Source of the DNA: a candidate division BRC1 bacterium ADurb.Bin183 | GTDB lineage: Bacteria; Sumerlaeota; Sumerlaeia; MWCT01 | Assembly (NCBI GenBank): GCA_002070185.1 | Contig: MWCT01000014.1 | Location: 39,087 to 103,086, forward strand | DNA length: 64,000 nucleotides | Direction: 5' to 3' | Shown here: positions 54,267 to 63,376 of the stretch, one piece after another | Layout of the letters: every line of letters starts with the position of its first letter | Position numbering within the stretch: the first letter of the stretch is position 1 | Notes under the pieces: model-generated | Seen by the model: the letters and a program-made list of their open reading frames with translations, nothing else | What the model was told of the DNA's origin: nothing | Database searches by the model: none | Made by a program: the position numbers and the translations under genes

Positions 54267-56995
54267 AAATGAAAAAGGGGTTTATTTTTGGATTTCTTTT
54301 CGCATTTATTTTATGCGGATTTCTTCCGGCGGGCGAACCGCCTATCACCGGCTTGCGGCGTTCAATTGAACGCTATAACAAAGACTCCCTTGCCGTGCGC
54401 TCGATGAACCCGGTGTTCGATGAGTTCCCCGACTCTTCTCTTGTGGATTTCAGCTACTTGCTCGACCCGCCCGCAGGCAAGTTTGGATTTGTCAAAACCG
54501 GCGAAGACGGGCACTTTCACTTTGAAAAAAACAACCAACGCATTCGATTTTGGGGCGTGACTGTGGCGGCTGCCCACATTGATATCCCCAAAGAGCGCAT
54601 CCGTCTGGCTGTGGACACCATCGCCCGTTCAGGATGCAACCTCCTTCGCCTCCACGAAATTGATAACCGCGGCGGGGAAAAATATAGCCTTGTGCGCCGC
54701 AATATCATAGATGAAGCCTGGCCTAATAATGATAACTCCCGCCACTTTGACCCCGAATACCGTGACCGCGTGGATTATTGGATTTCTTGCGCCAAGGCGC
54801 GCGGAATTTATGTCTATCTGGTTGTGCGGGCATACCGCACCTTCCGCGCCGGAGACGAGGTGGCGGCGGCGGATAAACTCGACCGCAAAGCCCGCCCTTA
54901 TGGATATTTCAACGCCCGTCTTCTTGAACTTCAGGATGAATATATCACCCAATGGCTCTTCAAACACAAAAACCCTTACACCGGTCTGCCCAACGGACTC
55001 GACCCCGCGGTCTGTATGATTGAGTTAATCAATGAGGATAGTCTTTTTTGCGATCCGAACGAGTGGGTAAATTTCATCGAACCATACAAGTCGGAGTTTC
55101 GCCAGTTATGGAACGAGTGGCTGAAATCGCAATATGGCGACACGGAAAAGTTGCGAGACGCTTGGTGGCTGCCCGATAGCTCGTGGTCGGCGCTGACGGC
55201 GGATGAACGGCTTGAAAACGGCACCGTCCAAATCCCCGATATGAAGACGCGGCAGATGAAAGACATCAAACCAGAAAAATCCGGCGAGGCGCTCTCTCAT
55301 CCCCTGCGTCAAAAAGATGGGGCGAAATTCGCCGTTTATCTCCAGCGCAAAATATTCTCCCGACAGCGCGACGTGATTCGCGCCGCCGGATGCCCCATCC
55401 CTCTCACCGCTGTGGTCAACAGCCAGGTGGCGCCTGATACATGGAGCGTGATTCAAGAGCTCGACTTCACCGGCGAAAACGCCTATCAAGACCATCCCGC
55501 TTTTAAAGGCGGAGAGGAATGGGTGGGCAAGGCATTTTATCAAAATGGTAATTATCTCAAACAACGCGGCGCATGGAGCGCCGGACCTTACATGGCTCAA
55601 TATAAATGGGCGGGAAAGCCGCTTGTCTGCCGTGAATGGGCGCTCTGCTGGCCTAATGAATTCCGCAGCTCTGCAAACTTGAACATGGCGGCGCAGGCGC
55701 TTCTGCAAGATTATGACGCCATGATTCATTTTGCCTATTACACAATGGGGGATCATTTCGCATGCAGCGCCTTTGCCCCGCAGGCTGACCCCGCCCGTTG
55801 GGGAACCTTTGGCTATGCCGCCGACCTTTTCATCACCGGCGACATCAAACCCGCCGAAAGAGTTGTCGAAGTTGTTTATACCGACGACGACCTTTATTAC
55901 TGGGGCGATTATATGAACAGCCTTTACACGCTGGCATGGGAATGCCGCGTCCAGAACCGCCATTTTTCCGGCGCCGCCGCCTCGGATGCCGATATTCGAA
56001 TCGCTAGCGGTCGTAGCGGGCTGGGAGTTTTTGCGGGTTCGCATAATATTCTTTGGGATGGGAGATTTGACCGCTGGGCGGATTTTCCCGCCGATGCGCG
56101 CCGCAAGGGGATTTTCTTCTCCAGCGGCTATCAGGAGCCGATTCTTTTCAACGGCGGCGACTTTCCCACAACAGCCGTGTTGCGCGCGGGCTTTGAGCCT
56201 CTTTGGGAGGCGGAGGGCTCTTGCGCCGCATTCTTTGACCCGCGCCAGAAAAACATCCTCTCCATCAACCCAGATTCCGCAAAGACAATCGAAGCCGCGC
56301 GCGGATTGCTTGATATGATTGAAAAACAGGATACAAAATACAGCCCCGTGCCGGAGCCTCAAACCGTTGTCATCCGCTCCGGTGAAATCATCCGCGATTT
56401 TAAAAACGGGCGCATGGTCATCAACACGCCGCGCTTTCGCGCCTTACAGGGCGAATTCAAAATCACCGACCGCGTTCTGGCGGGCTCCCTTGCCGCTATA
56501 TCGCGTTCTCCTGTTGCCTGCATTGCCGCCGTTTCGCTGGATAAAAAGCCCATCGAGGAATCAATGCGCTTCTCTCTTAAAATGGTCACGCAGGCAATTA
56601 ACAGAGGTCAATTGCTCAAACCGATTTCCGGAAGAGATGTCCCGGGCAACTTTATCCTCGAACATCAAGGAAGCGTGCCCGTGCAAACGCTGGGCAAGGC
56701 AACGGAAACGCCGACTTCCATCTGGCTTGGCGCTGAATTGCTTGTCGAGGTGTATATGATTAACGGCACTTGGGAGATAATTGTTGACCGTGAAAAAAAA
56801 GAGGTCTGCGTTTTCTGCGACACTCCGAACATGCGGTTCAATCTTGGCAAGGCGGCTTTTGGCGAGTCCATGCCGGAAAATCTTTACATGCAAAAATACT
56901 TCGTAGAATATCCGCCCGCTGAAACAGTCGCCGTCAAACCGGACTTCATCTATCCCGGTTACGCCAAATACGTCCGTTTAACGGCAAAGCCCTGA
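54263..56995 (+). CDS. Secreted clan GH-A glycoside hydrolase-like protein
   Basis: The 910-residue protein starts with a signal peptide (about 24 residues). RIRFWGVTVAAAHI, SGCNLLRLHEIDN and a later IELINEDSLF fit a GH-A TIM barrel (about 80-530). E258 in INEDS is the likely acid/base and E458 in VCREWALCW the likely nucleophile; both are assigned by motif, not proven. The last 350 residues are beta-rich and probably form accessory domains. This resembles GH5-like proteins of uncultured bacteria with unknown substrate. It overlaps the TPR lipoprotein gene by four bases, which suggests coupled translation and a shared envelope role. Confidence 0.7.
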   Translation: MKMKKGFIFGFLFAFILCGFLPAGEPPITGLRRSIERYNKDSLAVRSMNPVFDEFPDSSLVDFSYLLDPPAGKFGFVKTGEDGHFHFEKNNQRIRFWGVTVAAAHIDIPKERIRLAVDTIARSGCNLLRLHEIDNRGGEKYSLVRRNIIDEAWPNNDNSRHFDPEYRDRVDYWISCAKARGIYVYLVVRAYRTFRAGDEVAAADKLDRKARPYGYFNARLLELQDEYITQWLFKHKNPYTGLPNGLDPAVCMIELINEDSLFCDPNEWVNFIEPYKSEFRQLWNEWLKSQYGDTEKLRDAWWLPDSSWSALTADERLENGTVQIPDMKTRQMKDIKPEKSGEALSHPLRQKDGAKFAVYLQRKIFSRQRDVIRAAGCPIPLTAVVNSQVAPDTWSVIQELDFTGENAYQDHPAFKGGEEWVGKAFYQNGNYLKQRGAWSAGPYMAQYKWAGKPLVCREWALCWPNEFRSSANLNMAAQALLQDYDAMIHFAYYTMGDHFACSAFAPQADPARWGTFGYAADLFITGDIKPAERVVEVVYTDDDLYYWGDYMNSLYTLAWECRVQNRHFSGAAASDADIRIASGRSGLGVFAGSHNILWDGRFDRWADFPADARRKGIFFSSGYQEPILFNGGDFPTTAVLRAGFEPLWEAEGSCAAFFDPRQKNILSINPDSAKTIEAARGLLDMIEKQDTKYSPVPEPQTVVIRSGEIIRDFKNGRMVINTPRFRALQGEFKITDRVLAGSLAAISRSPVACIAAVSLDKKPIEESMRFSLKMVTQAINRGQLLKPISGRDVPGNFILEHQGSVPVQTLGKATETPTSIWLGAELLVEVYMINGTWEIIVDREKKEVCVFCDTPNMRFNLGKAAFGESMPENLYMQKYFVEYPPAETVAVKPDFIYPGYAKYVRLTAKP

Positions 56996-57057
56996 TTTCG
57001 CTTGAACGTTTTTTTGGCTATTTTGCATATTCAAATTATTACACGGGGAGGAGATAT

Positions 57058-57342
57058 ATGGTAACAGCCATCGTTCTCATTAATGCGGAGCGCGACAGCG
57101 TCCGCGAAGTGGCGGAGTCCCTCCATCAGCTCAAAGGTGTTGCGGAGGTCTATTCTGTTGCAGGGCAATATGACCTTGTCGCGATTCTGCGGGCAAAAGA
57201 TAACGAAGAGATTGCGGATATTGTCACTTCGCAACTCTTGAAACTCGAAGGCATCCAAAAAACGGAAACCCTTATCGCTTTTGGAACTTATTCCCGCTAT
57301 GACTTGGACCATCTTTTCAGCATCGGGCAGGAACAGGAATAA
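57058..57342 (+). CDS. Stand-alone Lrp/AsnC RAM domain protein
   Basis: The 94-residue protein matches only the ligand-binding half of Lrp/AsnC regulators: VTAIVLINAERDSVREVAESL, GVAEVYSVAGQYDLVAILRA, and IQKTETLIAFGTYSRYD. There is no helix-turn-helix part. Such stand-alone RAM proteins bind amino acids and form ring oligomers. GGGAGGAG precedes the ATG. It lies 12 bases before dprA and is probably co-transcribed with it. Confidence 0.85.
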   Translation: MVTAIVLINAERDSVREVAESLHQLKGVAEVYSVAGQYDLVAILRAKDNEEIADIVTSQLLKLEGIQKTETLIAFGTYSRYDLDHLFSIGQEQE

Positions 57343-57354
57343 TCGTCCTTTCGG

Positions 57355-58323
57355 ATGGAAAAACACAACAACAACCGATTGCTGATGCTGGCGCTGGGCG
57401 TTCTGCCGGGCGCAGGACCCGCCCGCCTCAAAGACCTTTGGGAAAGCCTCCGCATAGAAGGCTTAACATGGGATGACCTGCCCAGCCTAAAACCTGAAAA
57501 AATTCGCCGGTTGAGCCTTTCTCTCCCGATGCAGAAGGCGATTGAAAAATTGCCGCTCGCCCTTGAGGAGGCGAACGCCCTGCAAGAAAAAATGACCGCG
57601 CAAGGCATCGGCTGGCTCTCTTGGGATGACGAACTCTATCCGCCGCGCCTCCGGCAATTCATATCCCCCGCCCCGCCGTTTCTCCTTTTTTATTCGGGAA
57701 ATCCCGACCTTTTGAAAAGCCGCCATATCATCGGCATCATTGGAACGCGCAGACCCACCGCGAGCGGGATCAAGGCTGCCCAAATGGCGGCGGAGGCGAC
57801 CGCCAAACGGAAGGTTGCGGTGGCAAGCGGGGGAGCAAACGGGATTGATGAGGCGGCGCATAAATCCGCCCTGCAATTCGGCGCATCCATTTTTGTGCTG
57901 CCTTGGGGACTTTTTTATCTGGAACGCATGAAGCGCTTTTCCTATTTATTGAACGGACTTAATCATCTGTTTCTTTCCGAGTTTCATCCGCGAGACCGCG
58001 GGACGCGAATCACGCCTATTCAGCGAAACAGAACCGTTGCCGCACTCTCGGACGCCTTGCTGGCGGTCGAGACAGGCGCCGTCGGCGGGACACTTCATAC
58101 CGTGCGTTTTGCGCGTGGATTCAAAAAACCGATTCTTGCTGTGGATTATTCGCCGGAAAAAAATCCCGCGGGCAACGCCTCGCTTCTTTCCACTGTGGCG
58201 CAGAAAATTCCCGCCTCAAAACTGGATGATAAAATCGCATGGGATATTTTGCGGAACGCGCTTAAACGCGGCGCGGCGCTTGCCTTGCGAAAACCGCCTG
58301 AACAGGCAACCTTGTTCCCATAA
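57355..58323 (+). CDS. DprA/Smf family DNA-processing protein
   Basis: The 322-residue protein has an N-terminal helical part, WLSWDDELYPPRLRQF (typical of DprA), a Rossmann-like domain with IGIIGTRRPTASG, ASGGANGIDEAAHKSAL, and RNRTVAALSDALLAVETG. DprA loads RecA on incoming single-stranded DNA. The usual SGlArGID motif is ASGGANGID and the C-terminal winged domain is short, so it may be a divergent member. It follows the RAM-domain gene and precedes the second DUF1611 gene. No other competence gene is present. Confidence 0.85.
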   Translation: MEKHNNNRLLMLALGVLPGAGPARLKDLWESLRIEGLTWDDLPSLKPEKIRRLSLSLPMQKAIEKLPLALEEANALQEKMTAQGIGWLSWDDELYPPRLRQFISPAPPFLLFYSGNPDLLKSRHIIGIIGTRRPTASGIKAAQMAAEATAKRKVAVASGGANGIDEAAHKSALQFGASIFVLPWGLFYLERMKRFSYLLNGLNHLFLSEFHPRDRGTRITPIQRNRTVAALSDALLAVETGAVGGTLHTVRFARGFKKPILAVDYSPEKNPAGNASLLSTVAQKIPASKLDDKIAWDILRNALKRGAALALRKPPEQATLFP

Positions 58324-58349
58324 AGACTTTAACCCCGAAAGGATTTTAT

Positions 58350-59402
58350 ATGGATGGCTCGGCTTTGATTTTTTGCGAAGGGGCGCTGGGAGCCCCCTGC
58401 GGCAAAACGGCTAATGGACTTGTTAGATTTACCGAGCGGTATAAAATCATCGGCGTGATTGATTCGCAATATGCCGGACGCGATGCAGGCGAGGTTCTTG
58501 ATGGACGCCCCAACGGCATTCCGATTTTTAGCAGCCTGCCTGAGGCTCTTCAATCGCTTCCCGAAAAACCGCGTTACCTTGTGATTGGTCTTGCGCCGGA
58601 TGGCGGAAATCTGCCGGAGCATTGCAGACCTGCGGTCGCAAATGCGCTGCGGCATGGCATTAATGTGGATAGCGGGCTTCATGTCTTTTTAAGCGAGGAT
58701 GAAGAATTTATCCATGCCGCAGAAGAAGGCGGAGCGCAAATCCGCGACGTCCGCAAACCGCCCCCGCGCGATAAACTCCGCTTCTGGTCAGGCAAAATTT
58801 CAGAAGTGAAATCTTTTAAAGCGGCTTTGCTTGGCACCGATTCAGGCATCGGCAAACGCACCACAGCGGTTATATTAAATCGCGCTTTGAAAGAATCCGG
58901 CATCGCAAGCGCATTGGTCGGCACGGGGCAAACCGCATGGATGCAGGGCGTTTCGCATGGAATGATTCTCGACTCCACCGTGAATGATTTTGTAACGGGA
59001 GAATTGGAGCATGCCGTTTGGAGCGCATGGAACGACCTTCAGCCCAAGGTTATCATCATCGAGGGACAAGGCTGCCTTACACACCCCGCCTATCCCGGCG
59101 GCTTCGAAATCATCGCCGCCTGCCGCCCCGATGCCATCATCCTTCAACACGCCCCTATGCGCAAATACTATGATGGATTTCCAGACCTGCCTCTGGCGGG
59201 CATCGAAAAAGAGATGGAGATTCTGCGTGTTCTGACGCCGGCGCCCATCATCGCCATCGCCCTCAATCATGAAGGTATGGACAGCGCGCAGATTGAGCAA
59301 ACCATCGCAGAATACGAGCGAAAATACGGCATTCCCTGTTGCGACCCGCTGTCAACAAACACACAAAAACTAATAACTGTGTTTAATAAATTTCTCAAAT
59401 AA
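58350..59402 (+). CDS. DUF1611 family P-loop protein (second paralogue)
   Basis: The 350-residue protein aligns over its length with the copy at 28507: SALIFCEGALGAPCGKTANG, VIDSQYAGRDAGEVLDG, IRDVRKPP, P-loop-like GTDSGIGKRT at 162-171, LVGTGQTAWM and VIIIEGQGCLTHPAYPGG. The middle Rossmann-like part is similar; the C terminus differs. The P-loop is closer to a canonical one than in the first copy. AAAGGA precedes the ATG. It follows dprA by about 25 bases. Acyl transfer to a D-amino acid or a related substrate is a family-based guess. Confidence 0.82.
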   Translation: MDGSALIFCEGALGAPCGKTANGLVRFTERYKIIGVIDSQYAGRDAGEVLDGRPNGIPIFSSLPEALQSLPEKPRYLVIGLAPDGGNLPEHCRPAVANALRHGINVDSGLHVFLSEDEEFIHAAEEGGAQIRDVRKPPPRDKLRFWSGKISEVKSFKAALLGTDSGIGKRTTAVILNRALKESGIASALVGTGQTAWMQGVSHGMILDSTVNDFVTGELEHAVWSAWNDLQPKVIIIEGQGCLTHPAYPGGFEIIAACRPDAIILQHAPMRKYYDGFPDLPLAGIEKEMEILRVLTPAPIIAIALNHEGMDSAQIEQTIAEYERKYGIPCCDPLSTNTQKLITVFNKFLK

Positions 59403-59477
59403 ATGCAAAAAAAACATTGAAATTTTTTTCACTGGATACCATCATCCACCCGCTTAAATCGAGAATTGGAGGTTGCT

Positions 59478-62400
59478 ATGAATATATTTTTTATTAGCAG
59501 AAAGACCCTGTGTCTGGCATTTGTTATGTGCTTTGTTTTATCTTTTGCTGTGGCGCGCCAAACCGCGTTTGATTATTCGTTAGTAACAACTTTGCAAGGC
59601 GGCGTGCGTTCGGTGGCTTATGCAGATATGGACAAAGATGGCGATCTGGACATCATCGCCGTTGGCGGATGGAAAACTACACATCCTATTGTTAAATATT
59701 ATGGCGAAATTTATTGGTATGAAAACAACGGTTCCGGCGGCGGATGGACGCAGCATTATGTTGATGAATTTTTGGATGCCATATCTGTTTGTGTTGCCGA
59801 TGTTGACGGCGATGGCGATATGGATATTATTGCAGCGTCGTATCATCTTAATGAGATTTCCCTATGGAAAAATGACGGCAAAGGCGGCGGTTGGGAGAAA
59901 ACGCAGATTGTGGCTGATTTTGCCGGCGCTTGCTCCGTTTTCCCCGCAGATGTTGACGGCGATGGCGATATTGATATCGTCGCCGCCGCAAAAGACAGCA
60001 ACACCGTTGCATGGTTTGTTAATAACGGAACCGGCGGCGGATGGAAAAAGAATATTGTAACCACTTCATTCAAGGGCGCGGCATGTGTTCAAGCCGCCGA
60101 TTTTAATAACGATGGGAAAATAGATATTGTCGGAGCGGCGGAAATAGATGGCGAAATCGCATGGTGGCGCAATGACGGCGGCGGCACGACGTGGACGAAA
60201 TCTTTTATAAAAAATTTATTTATCGGCGCTAAATATGTCCATGCCGCTGACGTGGACGGAGACGGCTTTTGCGATGTCGTCGGCGCTGCGGCAGACATCA
60301 ATACAATTGGATTTTTCAAAAACCCGGGGATTGATGATATGTGGACATATCGTGTTGTGTCTTCGGACGTTGAAGGCGTTTCCTCGGTCTGGGTTGCCGA
60401 TTTGGATGGCGATTGCGATGGCGATATTCTGGCAACAGGTTTGACCCAGCGAAGTCTTTCATGGTTTGAAAATCAGGATAAAAACGGAACGGTCTGGAAG
60501 CGTACCGATCTCTCATTGTCATTTTCCGGAGCCAGCGAAGTCAAAGCAGCTGATTTTGATAATGACGGAGATTTGGATATTATCGGCGCGGCTTCTATCA
60601 TCAACACGATTAGCCTTCATAAAAACCGCACCATTCACCGAAGCGCAATTTTTCCGTTTATGGAAATTATTGATAATTCCTTACCCAGCCCGCGCGCCCT
60701 TGTTCAGGCGGACATCAACCGCGACGGTTATCTTGATTTTATCGCCGGCTCTAATTCCAGCGGCGAAATCATCTGGTATCGCAACAGCGCCGATTATTTT
60801 ACCTCATTCACACAACATGCCATTGCATCGGATTTGAGCCAAATATCCGCGCTTGATGTTGGGGATATTGATAACGATGGCAACCTTGATATCGCCGCAG
60901 CGTCTATCGCCGATAAAAAAATCAACTGGTATGAATCCAACACCGGCGGCGCAACATTTAATAAATTCACAGCCGTTTCCAATCTCGGCGGCGTAAGCGC
61001 TGTCAAACTCGCCGATATTGACGGCGACGGATGGCAAGATATTGTTGCAGCCGTTAATGAAAATAGGGATAATATCTATGGGATTGTCTGGCTGAAAAAT
61101 GACGGCACGCCCCAAAACGGCGGCTGGACGGTTTCAACAATTTTTGAAAGCGATAAAGGACCCGTCTCGCTTGCCATTGCCGATATTGACCGCGACGGAC
61201 GCCTTGATATTGTTTCCGGTTATGATGCGGGCGGCAGTATTTATTGGCACAGAAACCGCAGTAATTCCGGAGCGGTTGTTTTTGATAATTATAAAATTGC
61301 CGAGCTGAATAATGTCCCTGCCATCGCAGTTGCCGATATAAACAAAGACGGCTGGATTGATATTCTTGCCATCAATCGTGGCACATCAGCGGGGATTCCT
61401 CCGGTCTCCTTTGAGCACATCCTCTGGTTTAAAAATGAAAAAACTCTCGCAGGCTCTTGGAGCAGATTAATGATAGAAACTTCAGCAAGCGGAGCCAGAA
61501 CGCTTGCCGCCGCCGACCTTGATGGCGATGGCGATATAGACATCATCAGCGGCTATCGAGTCGCGCCTGTTTTGGGAGTCCACCATTCCGGTTTGAAATG
61601 GTATGAAAATGACGGCGCCAAAGACCCCTCATTCAAAACTTATACTGATACTATGTTTATCGGACCTTCATCGCAACTTATAAACTCCGTTGCGGTTGGA
61701 GATTTTAACAAAGATGGAAGAGTGGATAAAATATGCTCCGCCACAAATAACACTATCCGCTGGAAACAAAATCGTGGCGGTCAGTTCGCCCTTTTCACAG
61801 ACAACACATCCACGGATACCATCAAAATGGGCGCTGTGGACGACGTTTTTAAGATTAATGTCATTCACAAAGGACGCACCGGAGACCTCGACCTTGAGCC
61901 TTCCATGTTCCACCTTATTTTCAAAGATAAGGAGGGAAATCCCTTGACCAGCGATCAAGCCACTTCGCTAATCGCGCAGATATCCCTTTACGGCGACGAC
62001 GGCTCCGGCGTTTTTGAACCCGAAACCGACACCTTGATTGCCTTTACAAACTCGTTAAATCTAGAGCCTGACGGCTCTTTTCAATTCGTTTTACCCGCGA
62101 ACGATGATTTGTTGAAAATTGTTTATGGAGCGCCCAAAACATTTTTCATAACCGTTCAAATAGCAGATAGAGCTGTTCTGGCAAATCCCAAAAGTTTCCG
62201 CATCACACATGCAACAGAGTCCAGCAGCGCCGCCCGAGAACGCATAAATGATATCCCGCTTACCCTTGAGTATGCCCCGAACAAAACCACAAAAATCATC
62301 ACAGCAACCGGAACAATCCCAGTGAACATAGTATATCAAGAACCAAACATGACCGACGGCTACGACACCCCATCATGGCAGCAGGGGCTCTTAAACGTGA

Positions 62401-63077
62401 ACAAAATCGCAAATGTCTGGGTCTGCCCGGACAACGACCCCATTGTGAAAATCAAATGGTGGGGCTCTCATATCGGTTGGCAAAATACCACATCCAGAGA
62501 AGTCCAACCGCCTTCCAATGAACTGCCGGATTTGTTTACCATCCGGATTTACAATTACGACCTCCAAAAATATCCCCAGCCCGGAACACTGGAGAAAGAG
62601 TTTTATATTAAAAGTTACTCGGTCAAATGGTATGGCGCGCAAAGAATCTGGAACGATACAAAAAAATATGAACATGAATTCGTTTATGAATACCAACTTG
62701 AAACCCCATTCCCGCAGGAAAAAGACAAACACTACATGCTCGCCATTCAGGCAGTCTATGGGGATGTCGAACCGCGTTTCCCCTGGGGTTGGCTTAACAG
62801 CAAAGTAATAGGCAAAAGTCTTGGCGCGGTTAGTAAAAAAGGAATGAGCGCTTGGGTTGCGCTCGTTTGGCCCAAGGGACATCCTCTTGCGCCCGAAACC
62901 ATGCAAATGGCATTTGAACTTACGCCGGTAACCGCCGTGACACCCACACCCACGCCGCAGCCGCGTCAGGTCATTGACCACCTCCTTGCCAAACCCGGCG
63001 GCGTGGCTGTTGATTACAACTCCGATACAGTCGTGGACATCGCCGACGTCGTGATGATGATTTTACTCGGATATTAG
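59478..63077 (+). CDS. Large secreted FG-GAP repeat protein with dockerin-like C terminus
   Basis: The 1199-residue protein has a signal peptide ending near VARQ. Fourteen calcium-type FG-GAP/VCBS repeats follow (to about residue 760), each with the pattern D-x-[DN]-x-DG-x-x-D-I, for instance ADVDGDGDMDII, which build an integrin-like beta-propeller. The next 400 residues are beta-rich domains including a WWGSHIGWQN segment and a WYGAQRIW segment. A Pro-Thr linker leads to a last 40-residue stretch with DYNSDTVVDIADVV, the spacing of one dockerin/EF-hand loop. GGAGG precedes the ATG at 59478. Probable role: surface-attached binding protein; ligand unknown. Confidence 0.85.
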   Translation: MNIFFISRKTLCLAFVMCFVLSFAVARQTAFDYSLVTTLQGGVRSVAYADMDKDGDLDIIAVGGWKTTHPIVKYYGEIYWYENNGSGGGWTQHYVDEFLDAISVCVADVDGDGDMDIIAASYHLNEISLWKNDGKGGGWEKTQIVADFAGACSVFPADVDGDGDIDIVAAAKDSNTVAWFVNNGTGGGWKKNIVTTSFKGAACVQAADFNNDGKIDIVGAAEIDGEIAWWRNDGGGTTWTKSFIKNLFIGAKYVHAADVDGDGFCDVVGAAADINTIGFFKNPGIDDMWTYRVVSSDVEGVSSVWVADLDGDCDGDILATGLTQRSLSWFENQDKNGTVWKRTDLSLSFSGASEVKAADFDNDGDLDIIGAASIINTISLHKNRTIHRSAIFPFMEIIDNSLPSPRALVQADINRDGYLDFIAGSNSSGEIIWYRNSADYFTSFTQHAIASDLSQISALDVGDIDNDGNLDIAAASIADKKINWYESNTGGATFNKFTAVSNLGGVSAVKLADIDGDGWQDIVAAVNENRDNIYGIVWLKNDGTPQNGGWTVSTIFESDKGPVSLAIADIDRDGRLDIVSGYDAGGSIYWHRNRSNSGAVVFDNYKIAELNNVPAIAVADINKDGWIDILAINRGTSAGIPPVSFEHILWFKNEKTLAGSWSRLMIETSASGARTLAAADLDGDGDIDIISGYRVAPVLGVHHSGLKWYENDGAKDPSFKTYTDTMFIGPSSQLINSVAVGDFNKDGRVDKICSATNNTIRWKQNRGGQFALFTDNTSTDTIKMGAVDDVFKINVIHKGRTGDLDLEPSMFHLIFKDKEGNPLTSDQATSLIAQISLYGDDGSGVFEPETDTLIAFTNSLNLEPDGSFQFVLPANDDLLKIVYGAPKTFFITVQIADRAVLANPKSFRITHATESSSAARERINDIPLTLEYAPNKTTKIITATGTIPVNIVYQEPNMTDGYDTPSWQQGLLNVNKIANVWVCPDNDPIVKIKWWGSHIGWQNTTSREVQPPSNELPDLFTIRIYNYDLQKYPQPGTLEKEFYIKSYSVKWYGAQRIWNDTKKYEHEFVYEYQLETPFPQEKDKHYMLAIQAVYGDVEPRFPWGWLNSKVIGKSLGAVSKKGMSAWVALVWPKGHPLAPETMQMAFELTPVTAVTPTPTPQPRQVIDHLLAKPGGVAVDYNSDTVVDIADVVMMILLGY

Positions 63078-63108
63078 GCAACAACCAAATTGCGAAGGGA
63101 AATGCGGA

Positions 63109-63357
63109 ATGGACTTTATCTGTTTCATTATTATCGGAATACTTGCCGGCTGGCTGGCGGGACACATCATGAAAGGCAGGGGATGGGGAATCATCGGCAA
63201 TCTGGCAGTCGGCATGATCGGCGCAATTTTCGGCGGATTTCTTTTCAGAATACTTGGGCTTAAATCTATCGGATTCATTGGAGACCTCATCATAGCAACC
63301 ACCGGCGCCGTAGTCTTGCTCTCTATCCTCCGCGCCTTTACCCGCCGACGGAGATAG
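63109..63357 (+). CDS. GlsB/YeaQ/YmgE family small membrane protein
   Basis: The 82-residue product has the two or three glycine-rich helices typical of this stress-associated family: IIGILAGWLAGHIMKGRGWGIIGN, VGMIGAIFGGFLF, and DLIIATTGAVVLLSILR, with a basic end RRRR. The molecular role is not established. It begins 31 bases after the FG-GAP gene, with AAGGGA upstream. Its end overlaps the frame that leads into the RHS-like sequence. Confidence 0.87.
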   Translation: MDFICFIIIGILAGWLAGHIMKGRGWGIIGNLAVGMIGAIFGGFLFRILGLKSIGFIGDLIIATTGAVVLLSILRAFTRRRR

Positions 63358-63376
63358 CCGCCGCATCCGCCTCTCC

